A stretch of 41,788 bases of DNA from positions 1-41,788 of the forward strand of contig JAGWBR010000014.1 of NCBI GenBank assembly GCA_021295785.1. Direction: 5' to 3'. Under the pieces are notes generated by a model that saw only the letters and a list, made by a program, of their open reading frames with translations, did not search any database and was not told the origin of the DNA. Origin of the DNA: Gemmatimonadota bacterium (GTDB taxonomy: Bacteria; Gemmatimonadota; Gemmatimonadetes; Palauibacterales; Palauibacteraceae). Below are positions 1 through 7,462 of the stretch, in pieces; position 1 is the first letter of the stretch, and each line of letters begins with the position of its first letter. The translations under genes and the position numbers were made by a program.

Positions 1-455
1 GTTGGTAGAAAGAAAACCGGGCGAGGGCTCAGACGGGATCTGGCGGCAGGCGCTGGACTGGTACGAGCTTACAACCCCCTGAGGCAGATCAGGATCTTGC
101 ATTTCCCGTTGCGCCAGGAAGTGCGAGACCCTTCTCTGCGAACGCCGAGCGAGACTCAAGTGTCGCAAACTCGTTGACAGTTCCGGTGAGAAGGCACGGC
201 CGGGAAGCGTCTCGCAGGAGCGGTTTTCTCGCAGGGCGCTTTCCGTTCACAGGCGAAAGCGACCTCTGCCCAGGGTTGTGATACCGGCGAAAGTCGTTGT
301 CTGATAATAACTTATGGCAACGAGCTTGCATTTCGAGAGCCCAACGCTGCATTTCGAGAGCCCAACGCATAGTGTGGGTGTGGGAAACAATCGCACCCCC
401 GAGGCCGTCAAAGGGGTAAAAGAATGCAACCGTCTACGAGGGGAGGGTCACCGCA
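1..455. other. left-edge stretch without a convincing gene
   Basis: Reading frames here are short, lack recognisable motifs and conflict on both strands. The only clear structure is the 21-bp tandem repeat at 327-368. The ten bases cttgcatttc at 95-104 recur at the start of the first repeat copy (325-334), so a third, diverged copy or a shared short motif is possible. No tRNA-like fold, terminator or promoter stands out. Confidence 0.5.
327..368. repeat. perfect 21-bp tandem duplication (two copies)
   Basis: Bases 327-347 and 348-368 are identical and directly abutting. The unit begins tgcatttcgagag and ends cccaacgc. The period is a multiple of three, so any frame across it stays open and reads a repeated heptapeptide, LHFESPT on the plus strand. 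No supported gene covers it, so it may be an iteron-like regulatory site or a simple slippage duplication. Confidence 0.9.
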
Positions 456-656
456 ATGGGAGAAGTGATACGGCAAGTTGTGGCGCAGTATCGGATCATT
501 CGTGAGGGGGACGTTCTTGTAAGAAAGCAGCAGAAGCGTACCGACCACGAAGCCGTCATGGGTGATTTCGCTACCACGGTTTCTGATCTTGGCGTGGCGA
601 CCAGGAAGGTTATGGAGCGGCACGCAGCCTCAGAAGCCCCCACCAAATCCAACTGA
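456..656 (+). CDS. small hypothetical protein (66 aa), doubtful
   Basis: An ATG at 456 opens a 66-residue frame ending in TGA at 654-656. A GAGGGGAGGG purine stretch lies upstream as a possible ribosome binding site, though its spacing to the ATG is somewhat long. The product is charged and helical-looking (starts MGEVIRQVVAQY, with a basic RKQQKR patch near residue 25), without signal peptide or membrane segment. I recognise no family. It reads more like a protein than its competing antisense frames, and a second frame overlaps its stop codon. It could be a small accessory or phage-derived protein, a remnant, or a chance ORF. Confidence 0.35.
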   Translation: MGEVIRQVVAQYRIIREGDVLVRKQQKRTDHEAVMGDFATTVSDLGVATRKVMERHAASEAPTKSN

Positions 657-925
657 AGGGCGAAGACGGTCCCCAGAACGGCGAAGACCAAAGCCGTGTT
701 CCAGCGAAGCGCCCTCCAGGGGAAGTCAACGAGTTGGATTCGGACCCGGAGGCCCAAGAGCCCGTCCCCGGACAGCGATTCTGGGCGTCAAAGATCGAGG
801 ACCGAGAAAGCCGGGCATCGGCCTTCACGTCGGCGACCCTCAGCCTGAGTATTGGATCTACGCCCCTTGTTGCTGTCGTGGCAGGGGGTGTCGTGGCCGC
901 ATTGGGTTATCCCTGGCCCGGTTAA
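653..925 (+). CDS. small hypothetical protein with C-terminal membrane segment, doubtful
   Basis: This frame is open from 653 to the TAA at 923-925. No ATG or GTG precedes its body. The first usual start is TTG at 734 (63 residues); a CTG at 653 overlaps the upstream TGA as CTGA and would give 90 residues. The N-terminal half is polar and acidic (EDGPQNGEDQ). The last 25 residues are hydrophobic (PLVAVVAGGVVAALGY), like a single tail-anchor helix. Together with 456-656 it could be a two-gene unit of unknown role. No family is recognised, and both could be non-coding. Confidence 0.25.
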   Translation: MKGEDGPQNGEDQSRVPAKRPPGEVNELDSDPEAQEPVPGQRFWASKIEDRESRASAFTSATLSLSIGSTPLVAVVAGGVVAALGYPWPG

Positions 926-1292
926 GAAGGCCACGGACGGAAAGAAGTAAGACGATATCTCAACACCCGTCGCCGCACGGTCGTTCGTGACGAGCGTCGC
1001 TCGGTCCTCTCTGGGGCCCGACGGAACGGACGAGCGCGGTAGCCGCAACGGCTGATCGGCGTTACACGCTACCGTCCCCGCCTCACCTCCCCCGTGCCAC
1101 GCGTGACCAACTCTGGGCAGACCCCGAGGTAGGCGGCGCTTGGCAAATCCGGTGCCGCAGTCCCGCGACCACGTGCTCCGCTAATGTCATCCACCCGACC
1201 CTTCGTTGGGCCGAGGCTCTTTCTTTCATTCTGGCGGCCCCGGAGTACATTTGGCCGATGACTGACACGGCGATCTTCGCGACAACCGAGAC
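926..1292. other. non-coding stretch upstream of the restriction-modification gene
   Basis: No convincing gene is visible. The stretch contains a short GAGCG-t-CGCTC hairpin near 986-1000 and presumably the promoter of the downstream gene, but I could not pick out clear -35 and -10 boxes. A 12-codon reading frame at 1258-1296 lies at its right end. Confidence 0.4.
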
Positions 1293-1296
1293 GTGA
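1258..1296 (+). other. possible 12-residue leader ORF overlapping the RM start
   Basis: An ATG at 1258 opens a 12-codon frame (MTDTAIFATTET) whose TGA at 1294-1296 overlaps the GTG start of the restriction-modification gene at 1293 in the arrangement GTGA. Such a layout can couple translation of a restriction gene to a leader peptide. It may equally be coincidence, because short frames are common and no strong ribosome binding site is visible. Confidence 0.25.
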
Positions 1297-4200
1297 CAAC
1301 CGGCCGGCCCTTCCAGGGAAGCCTGTTCGCCGAAGATTTCCTTCGCGATTCGATCGACACGCTTCCCGATTGGCGAGCCATCCAGGACGCCGAGATCGAC
1401 GAACTTGAGGAAGATCTGCGGAGCGTCTTCGCCGACTTCCCCACGGATCGTTCTCCCAATGAAAGCCAAACTGAAGACGACCTGATCTGGCCCGTGCTGG
1501 AACGGCTCGGCTGGACGGAGCGCCTTACACAGCAGAATCTGTCGGCGCGCGGACGTGAAAACGTGCCAGACGCCCTGTTGTTCGTTGATCTTGCCGCGAA
1601 GCGCCGCGCAAACCGGATCGCTCAAGACTGGGCCCGCTACGAACACGGCCAGACCGTCGTGGAGTCGAAACGTTGGCTTCGGCCGCTCGACCGCCGGTCA
1701 GGACGGCGGGGCGAGGAGTCGGCGCCGTCCACCCAGATGCTGCGTTACCTCCGGCGTATCGATGACCTGACCAGCGGCAAACTCCGCTGGGGCATCCTCA
1801 CCAATGGTGCGCAGTGGCGCCTGTACTATGCGGGCGCGCGATCCGTCTCCGATCACTTCTTCGAGATCGATCTCGCGGCGATTCTCAATGTTCCAGGGCA
1901 CGAGGACGGCCTTTTCGCACTACCGGCAGACGCCCGGCGACACTGGCTGAAGGTGTTCGCGCTGGTCTTTCGGCGCGAGGCCTTCGTGGCCGGAGCGGCA
2001 GGCGGGCAAACCTTCCATGAACGCGCTATTGCCGAGGGCCGATACTACCGGGAAAGGGTCGCCAGCAGCTTGTCCGATCTGGTTTTCCGCCAAGTCTTTC
2101 CCGACCTTGCCCGCGCGCTGGCGGTTGCGGAACCGGATGCGCCGTTATCCGAGGTGCGCGACGCGGTGCTTGTCCTGCTCTACCGGATGCTGTTCATCCT
2201 TTATGCGGAAGACCGCGATCTGCTGCCTGTCCGGGACGAGAAGTACGATGACTACGCGCTCCGTGAAAAGGTGCGCGGCGAGATCGGCCGGCGTAAGGAA
2301 CAGGGCGACGTGTTCTCGGACACGGCAGCGCGCTACTGGTCGGCATTCGACGACCTGTGCCGCGCCATCGACCAAGGCGACGCTTCGATCGGCCTGCCGC
2401 CCTACAATGGCGGCCTGTTCGACCGGGAGCGCACGCCGCTGCTTTCGCGGGTCCGACTCGGCGACGCAGCAATGGCCGACGCAGTCGATGCGCTGTCGTT
2501 CGAGCGGACCCCTGATGGCCGGCGGTACATCAACTACCGCGATTTGGGCGTTCAACAGCTCGGGTCGATCTACGAGAGGCTTCTCGAGCAGGAAGTGGTA
2601 CTTGAGGGCGGCGAAGTCGTCGTTCGTCCCAATGTCTTCGCGCGCAAGGACTCGGGCAGCTTCTACACGCCGGATGATCTCGTTGGCTTGATCGTTGAGG
2701 AGACGGTTGAACCTCTGGCGCGCCGACGAATGGATGCCTTCAATGCCGAAGTCGCGCGGCTCGCATCCAGCGAGCTCCCGGAACATCGCCGCATGGGCCG
2801 CCTGAAGACCTTCGATCCGGCGGAAAAACTGCTGGATTTGAAGATCTGCGACCCGGCGATGGGTTCGGGGCACTTTCTCGTCAACCTCGTCGACCATTTG
2901 GCAGATCAGGTGATCGCCGCCATGGCCGAGGCGGAAGCGCTCGCAGACGGTTACGTCTCGCCGCTCACGGAGCGCATCGACGCAATCCGCAACACGATCA
3001 TGGCCAACGCCGAGGATAGCGGCTGGATCTTCGACCCGGCTCAACTCGACGATCGGCACATTGTCCGGCGCATGGTGCTGAAGCGATGCGTCTACGGCGT
3101 GGACAAGAATCCGATGGCGGTGGAGTTGGCCAAGGTCTCGCTGTGGCTCCACACCTTCACTGTGGGAGCACCGCTCAGCTTCCTGGACCATCATCTGCGC
3201 TGTGGCGACAGCCTGTACGGCGCCTGGGTCCGGCCCGCCATCGACAAGGCGGAACGCGAGGGCGGCCTGTTCCTGGCGGGACCGCTCAGCCGGGCGATCC
3301 GCGCGGCAGCGCCCATGCAGGTCATCGAGGAGCTGACGGACGCCGAGATAGCCGAAGCGCACCGCTCGGCCGACATCTTCGCCGAAATATCCGAGATGAC
3401 CGCGCCGCTGAACGCGTTTCTGTCCCTCCTCCATGCCTTCGACTGGCTCGACGTTCGGGACCGCGACGATCGAAACGCATACCTTGCCTGGTTGGACGGG
3501 AGTCTGGGCGATCCCATCGACATCGCTCAAGGGAATTCGGCGGGTCTGCCGGACCATGAGTACGCGAAGCGGGTCGCGTCACTACTGGACAAGGCGCGGT
3601 CGCTCGTTGACAACGAACGCTTTCTGCACTGGCAGGTGGCGTTCCCGGGCGTATGGTCCGAGTGGGAGTCAAGCAAGTTGCACGGCGGCTTCGACGCGGT
3701 CATTGGCAATCCGCCCTGGGACCGGATGAAGCTGCAACAGGTGGAGTGGTTCGCGGCACGGCGCCCCGACATCGCCAAGGCCCCGCGCGCCGCTGACCGC
3801 AAGCGCTTGATTGCCGAACTGGAGAAGGCGGAGAGCCCGCTCGCGCGGGACTTCGCGGTGGCGAACGAACGGACTGCGGCCGCGCTCCGCATGGCGCGCA
3901 AAGGCGGAGACTACCCGCTGCTTTCGGGTGGCGACCTGAACCTCTACTCGCTGTTTGTCGAACGCGCAATGACATTGGTCAAGCGCGACGGCATGGTCGG
4001 GCTCCTCGTTCCTTCAGGCATCGCGTCCGACAAAACCGCGGCGCGGTTCTTCAAGGGCGTGGCGACGGAAGGCCGACTGAAGGCGCTTTACGACTTCGAG
4101 AACCGTCGCACGCGTTACGACGCGCCGCCCTTTTTCCCCGATGTGGACAGTCGTTTCAAATTCTGCGTATTCGTTGCCAGCCCTACACCCATTGGGATGG

Positions 4201-5378
4201 CGGCCAATTGTGCCTTCTATCTACAGAATCTTGCCGAACGTCACGACCCGGAGCGCTGTTTCCCGCTGACGGCCCGGGATTTCGCCCGCGTCAACCCAAA
4301 CACCGGCACCGCGCCGATTTTCCGCACCCGCCGCGACGCCGAGCTAACCACGGCCATCTATGAACGCCTGCCGGTGCTCGTGGACCGCTCGTCGGGAGAA
4401 GAAGTAAAGGCATGGCCGGTGAAGTATTCGACGATGTTCCACATGACCAACGACTCCCACCTGTTCCGCACCCGCTCGGAGTTGGAGGAGCAGGAAGGTG
4501 CATGGCCCGTGGGTGGCAACCGCTTCGACAGCCCATCCGGCAAGTGGGTGCCGCTCTACGCCGGGCGGATGATCCACCAGTTCGACCATCGCGCCGCCTC
4601 GGTCAAAGTCAACGTGCGGAACCTACACAATGCCGCGCTCAGCGGCGATGTCAGCCACGACCAGAAGCGCGATTTTTCGTTTTCGCCAACGCCGCAGTAT
4701 TGGGTGCCAGCGAAGGCTGTGACGTTCCCGGACGAGGGCGGCTGGACCATCGCTTTCCGCGACATTGCCCGTGCGACGGATTCCCGTACTACGATTGCAA
4801 GCGCGGTGCCGTTCGCCGGCTTCGGCAACACCGCCCCGGTGATCTCCGTCGACCGTTCCAAGATCGCTCATTCGTGGGGCGGGGCCTTGCTGCTGGCCAA
4901 TTTCGGTACCGCTGTCTGCGATTACGTAGCCCGCCGAAAGGTGCAAGGGACGCACCTTAACTGGTACATCGTGGAACAACTCCCCGTCGTCCCCCCGGAC
5001 ACCTACGACGAGGTGCGCTTCGGCCCAATGACGGCAGCAGAAATTGTCCGCCAGGCCGTGCTGGAACTCACCTACACCGCCCACGACATGGCACCCTTCG
5101 CCCGCGACCTGGGACATGTGGACGAGGCCGGCAACGTATTGCCGCCGTTTCGCTGGGACGAAGATCGGCGACTTCGGCTACGTGCGAAGCTCGACGCGCT
5201 GTATTTTCACCTGTACGGAATCACCGACCGCGACGACATCCGCTACATCTACTCGACCTTCCCCATCGTCCAGCGCGAGGAGGAGCAAGCCTGGGGCCGC
5301 TATCGTTCACGCGACCTCTGCCTGGCTTGGTTGAGCGCGCTGGCAGCAGGAAAGCCGCACGCGGAGATGGCACTGTGA
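1293..5378 (+). CDS. type IIG-like restriction-modification enzyme (nuclease plus Eco57I-type methylase)
   Basis: This 1361-residue single chain probably both cuts and methylates DNA. The N-terminal part resembles HsdR_N-type PD-(D/E)xK nucleases: PD at 92-93, VVESK with E124 and K126, and a following QMLRY. The middle carries an N6-adenine methyltransferase: the SAM-binding motif DPAMGSGHF starts at residue 520 and the catalytic NPPW at 806-809. The rest is probably the target-recognition region. The length suits type IIG/IIL enzymes, and BREX PglX-like methylases are the main alternative; no other BREX genes are present and the nuclease motif argues for IIG. GTG at 1293 is the first possible start after an in-frame stop at 1263. 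The gene is somewhat less GC-rich than the housekeeping genes and sits next to a SEFIR gene, which suggests a defence island. Confidence 0.88.
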   Translation: MTTGRPFQGSLFAEDFLRDSIDTLPDWRAIQDAEIDELEEDLRSVFADFPTDRSPNESQTEDDLIWPVLERLGWTERLTQQNLSARGRENVPDALLFVDLAAKRRANRIAQDWARYEHGQTVVESKRWLRPLDRRSGRRGEESAPSTQMLRYLRRIDDLTSGKLRWGILTNGAQWRLYYAGARSVSDHFFEIDLAAILNVPGHEDGLFALPADARRHWLKVFALVFRREAFVAGAAGGQTFHERAIAEGRYYRERVASSLSDLVFRQVFPDLARALAVAEPDAPLSEVRDAVLVLLYRMLFILYAEDRDLLPVRDEKYDDYALREKVRGEIGRRKEQGDVFSDTAARYWSAFDDLCRAIDQGDASIGLPPYNGGLFDRERTPLLSRVRLGDAAMADAVDALSFERTPDGRRYINYRDLGVQQLGSIYERLLEQEVVLEGGEVVVRPNVFARKDSGSFYTPDDLVGLIVEETVEPLARRRMDAFNAEVARLASSELPEHRRMGRLKTFDPAEKLLDLKICDPAMGSGHFLVNLVDHLADQVIAAMAEAEALADGYVSPLTERIDAIRNTIMANAEDSGWIFDPAQLDDRHIVRRMVLKRCVYGVDKNPMAVELAKVSLWLHTFTVGAPLSFLDHHLRCGDSLYGAWVRPAIDKAEREGGLFLAGPLSRAIRAAAPMQVIEELTDAEIAEAHRSADIFAEISEMTAPLNAFLSLLHAFDWLDVRDRDDRNAYLAWLDGSLGDPIDIAQGNSAGLPDHEYAKRVASLLDKARSLVDNERFLHWQVAFPGVWSEWESSKLHGGFDAVIGNPPWDRMKLQQVEWFAARRPDIAKAPRAADRKRLIAELEKAESPLARDFAVANERTAAALRMARKGGDYPLLSGGDLNLYSLFVERAMTLVKRDGMVGLLVPSGIASDKTAARFFKGVATEGRLKALYDFENRRTRYDAPPFFPDVDSRFKFCVFVASPTPIGMAANCAFYLQNLAERHDPERCFPLTARDFARVNPNTGTAPIFRTRRDAELTTAIYERLPVLVDRSSGEEVKAWPVKYSTMFHMTNDSHLFRTRSELEEQEGAWPVGGNRFDSPSGKWVPLYAGRMIHQFDHRAASVKVNVRNLHNAALSGDVSHDQKRDFSFSPTPQYWVPAKAVTFPDEGGWTIAFRDIARATDSRTTIASAVPFAGFGNTAPVISVDRSKIAHSWGGALLLANFGTAVCDYVARRKVQGTHLNWYIVEQLPVVPPDTYDEVRFGPMTAAEIVRQAVLELTYTAHDMAPFARDLGHVDEAGNVLPPFRWDEDRRLRLRAKLDALYFHLYGITDRDDIRYIYSTFPIVQREEEQAWGRYRSRDLCLAWLSALAAGKPHAEMAL

Positions 5379-5430
5379 GAGCCGGATCGAGGATGGTCAC
5401 CGTCGCGCCGCGCGCAGGCGGGTCTCCTGC

Positions 5431-5472
5431 CCTCGACGAGGCCGAGTGTCAGGTGAATACCATACTTGTACA
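5431..5472 (+). repeat. left arm of a 42-bp inverted repeat flanking the SEFIR gene
   Basis: This arm pairs with the reverse complement of 6505-6546 at 37 of 42 positions. The last 20 bases, gtgaataccatacttgtaca, match perfectly. All five differences are G/A transitions. The arm begins with a small self-complementary CCTCGaCGAGG and ends in the palindrome CTTGTACAAG (5465-5474). It starts 52 bases after the stop of the restriction-modification gene and about 40 bases before the SEFIR start. Confidence 0.92.
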
Positions 5473-5514
5473 AGCACCTATCAATCACAGTACCGATTCA
5501 CGAGGCATCGTAGA

Positions 5515-6462
5515 ATGACACCGAAGGTATTCCTCTCCTATTCGCATGACAGTGATGAACACACCGACTGGGTGCTGCAATTGGCTACGCGGCTACGTGC
5601 CAATGGCGTTGACATCATCTTGGACAAGTATCTCGGACTTGGTCAAGATGTGGCCTCTTTCATCGAGAAGGGTCTTTCAGATTCTGATCGTATCCTGTGC
5701 GTATGCTCGAAAAATTACACTGTCAAAGCAAACGGCGGGACGGACGGCGTCGGTTACGAAAAGCGAATAATGACGGCCGACTTAATGGCCGGCGTCGACA
5801 GCAATCGGGTGATTCCAATTATTCGAAACAACAATCATGGAGGGGACAAGGTGCCCACTTTCTTGAAGAGCTTGCTCTATGTTGACTTCGAGGATGATCG
5901 TCTCTACGAAAACCGATATGAGGAGCTACTTAGAGACTTGTTGAATGAACCTGTGGCACCCATACCTCACCTCGGCGACAATCCCTTTGAAAACGCAAAA
6001 CGATATGCTAACCAGCGGTTCTTTCCAGGTTCCGAGAAGTACGTTTCCCCGGCTCCCAGAGGGCGAGTCACGTTCGACTACTCGAATAACAATGGCAGGT
6101 ATAGCATCGGATCTGGATACTTCATGTTCGAGACGAAATGGTCCAAATCCAGCGATTGCAACATTCAATTATACAACGATCCAGACAGTATCCTCACCGT
6201 CGCACTTGCAAAAGATACTCTACAGATAGACGAGATTCGGGACGCCCGAGTATACGACGGGTCATCGAGGGTTCGGCGCCCCAAAGTTGGGCAGATCGCC
6301 ATCCTGCAGAACACGAATGGCTTCTTTGCGGCGGTCAAGGTTGTTGTCATCAGGGATGATACTCGCGGTAGTCGGTTCGATGAACTCACGTTTGATTACG
6401 TGATTCAGACGAATGGAACACCGAGTTTCGTCCCTAGCTCTAGCTCTAGCTCTAGCTTCTAG
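5515..6462 (+). CDS. SEFIR/TIR-like domain protein, putative defence effector
   Basis: The 315-residue protein starts MTPKVFLSYSHDS, the signature of SEFIR (TIR-related) domains, which spans about residues 3-140. GLGQDVASFIEKGL, LCVCSKNY and GYEKRIM follow in the usual order. E82 is a candidate for the catalytic glutamate of TIR-type NAD hydrolases, by analogy only. Residues about 185-300 form a second, beta-rich domain (GYFMFETKWSK, QLYNDP), perhaps a sensor. The C-terminus is a run of serines encoded by a hexanucleotide repeat. I prefer ATG 5515 over an upstream in-frame GTG at 5446, because 5446 lies inside the inverted repeat and adds no conserved sequence. Third-codon positions are much richer in A/T than in neighbours, which points to recent transfer. 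Bacterial TIR/SEFIR proteins commonly act in anti-phage defence; that role is inferred. Confidence 0.85.
   Translation: MTPKVFLSYSHDSDEHTDWVLQLATRLRANGVDIILDKYLGLGQDVASFIEKGLSDSDRILCVCSKNYTVKANGGTDGVGYEKRIMTADLMAGVDSNRVIPIIRNNNHGGDKVPTFLKSLLYVDFEDDRLYENRYEELLRDLLNEPVAPIPHLGDNPFENAKRYANQRFFPGSEKYVSPAPRGRVTFDYSNNNGRYSIGSGYFMFETKWSKSSDCNIQLYNDPDSILTVALAKDTLQIDEIRDARVYDGSSRVRRPKVGQIAILQNTNGFFAAVKVVVIRDDTRGSRFDELTFDYVIQTNGTPSFVPSSSSSSSF
6435..6458. repeat. hexanucleotide microsatellite at the SEFIR C-terminus
   Basis: The unit tagctc occurs three times in a row from 6435 to 6452 and is followed by the near-copy tagctt. It encodes part of the terminal serine run just before the stop at 6460-6462. 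Because the unit is six bases, gain or loss of copies changes tail length without shifting the frame. Confidence 0.8.
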
Positions 6463-6504
6463 CGCACCCGGTTTTGTCTGGAGACCTGTTTAGCAGGGAT
6501 CGAC

Positions 6505-6546
6505 TGTACAAGTATGGTATTCACTTGACATCCGGCCTCGCTGAGG
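6505..6546 (-). repeat. right arm of the 42-bp inverted repeat flanking the SEFIR gene
   Basis: This is the reverse-complement partner of 5431-5472, with 37 of 42 matches and a perfect 20-base core at 6505-6524. It ends at 6546, directly next to the ispE stop codon (6547-6549). Read on the minus strand, it begins immediately after ispE and runs towards the SEFIR gene. The left arm likewise runs from the restriction gene towards SEFIR. Confidence 0.92.
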
Positions 6547-7461
6547 TCATTCCGGCGCGCTGAAATCCAGCAGGTCGGGTGTCCCTTCCGCCCCTTCCCC
6601 AACTTCCATGAGCTTCCCGCGGGCCGTGTCCCGGGCCTTGACCGATTTGAACAGGGCAAAGACCGCTGAACCCGAGCCGGTCATCCCGAAAACGGCAGGC
6701 TCGGTTTGCTCCACGCGCCGCAGCCAGTCGGCGATTGCCGGGTAGTTGGCCGCGACCGGTGGCGTGAGGTCGTTCCTGACCAGGGGCTGAAGAGACTCCC
6801 AGGTCGCAAGGCGAGTTGCCCCCGGCAGTACCGACGCCCCGCCCGGGTCGGGCGGCCCCTCGCCGTTTGCGCCCGGCCGGGCGCGGATCAGTTCCTGGTA
6901 GGCCTCCCGGGCCGACACGTGCACGCGGGGGCACACAAGCAGACCCGGGCGGGGGGGCGGGGGCCTCAGGGGCAGAAGGCGCCGGCCTCGCTCCCAGCCC
7001 AGCGCCATGGGAACATCAATACAGAAGAATGGCACATCGCTGCCGATCCGGCCGGCGATTTTGACCAACTCCCGGTTGGTCAGGCGGGCCCAGCGTCCGG
7101 CCAGACAACGAAGTACCGCACCGGCGTCCGCGCTCCCGCCGCCCAGGCCACTCCCGTGCGGCACACCCTTGGTAAGGCGAATCCGGATTCCCGGCGCACG
7201 GGCGGCCCGCCTGAATGCCTCTTGGAAAAACGCCTCAGCCGCTCGGCAGCACAGGTTGGTCTCGTCTTGGGGCACGCCCGCCGCAAAAGGGCCGTCCACC
7301 GTTATCGAAACCCCCGTGCCGGGTTGCGTTTGTTCGATTTCGATTCTGTCGGCCAGCGAGATCCGCATCAACAGAGTCTCAACGCCGTGGTATCCGGTGC
7401 AATCGGGGAGAAACACCCGGTGCCGGAGGTTGATTTTCGCGCGAGCCACGGCGGTGATCAA
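6547..7461 (-). CDS. ispE: 4-diphosphocytidyl-2-C-methyl-D-erythritol kinase
   Basis: This cytosolic GHMP kinase phosphorylates the 2-hydroxyl of CDP-methylerythritol in the MEP pathway for isoprenoid precursors. It has the substrate-site ARAKINL at the N-terminus, the ATP-binding GSGLGGGSADAG motif near residue 105, and the C-terminal FGMTGSGSAVFALF motif. I chose TTG at 7461, one base after the upstream stop (7463-7465), because the conserved protein begins there; this gives 304 residues, normal for the family. An ATG/GTG-type frame open to 7515 would overlap the upstream gene by about 50 bases without adding conserved sequence. It is last in the minus-strand housekeeping run and is followed at once by the right arm of the inverted repeat. 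Confidence 0.93.
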   Translation of the reverse strand: MITAVARAKINLRHRVFLPDCTGYHGVETLLMRISLADRIEIEQTQPGTGVSITVDGPFAAGVPQDETNLCCRAAEAFFQEAFRRAARAPGIRIRLTKGVPHGSGLGGGSADAGAVLRCLAGRWARLTNRELVKIAGRIGSDVPFFCIDVPMALGWERGRRLLPLRPPPPRPGLLVCPRVHVSAREAYQELIRARPGANGEGPPDPGGASVLPGATRLATWESLQPLVRNDLTPPVAANYPAIADWLRRVEQTEPAVFGMTGSGSAVFALFKSVKARDTARGKLMEVGEGAEGTPDLLDFSAPE

Positions 7462-7462
7462 A

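Noticed and set aside
327-368. CRISPR-like array
   Set aside because: The copies abut with no spacer, and no cas genes are present.
2145-3557. 470-codon minus-strand frame inside the restriction-modification gene
   Set aside because: It mirrors the coding frame of a clearly conserved enzyme and has no motifs of its own.
1293-5378. BREX PglX methylase
   Set aside because: No other BREX genes (pglZ, brxC and so on) are nearby, and an N-terminal PD-(D/E)xK nuclease motif favours a type IIG enzyme.
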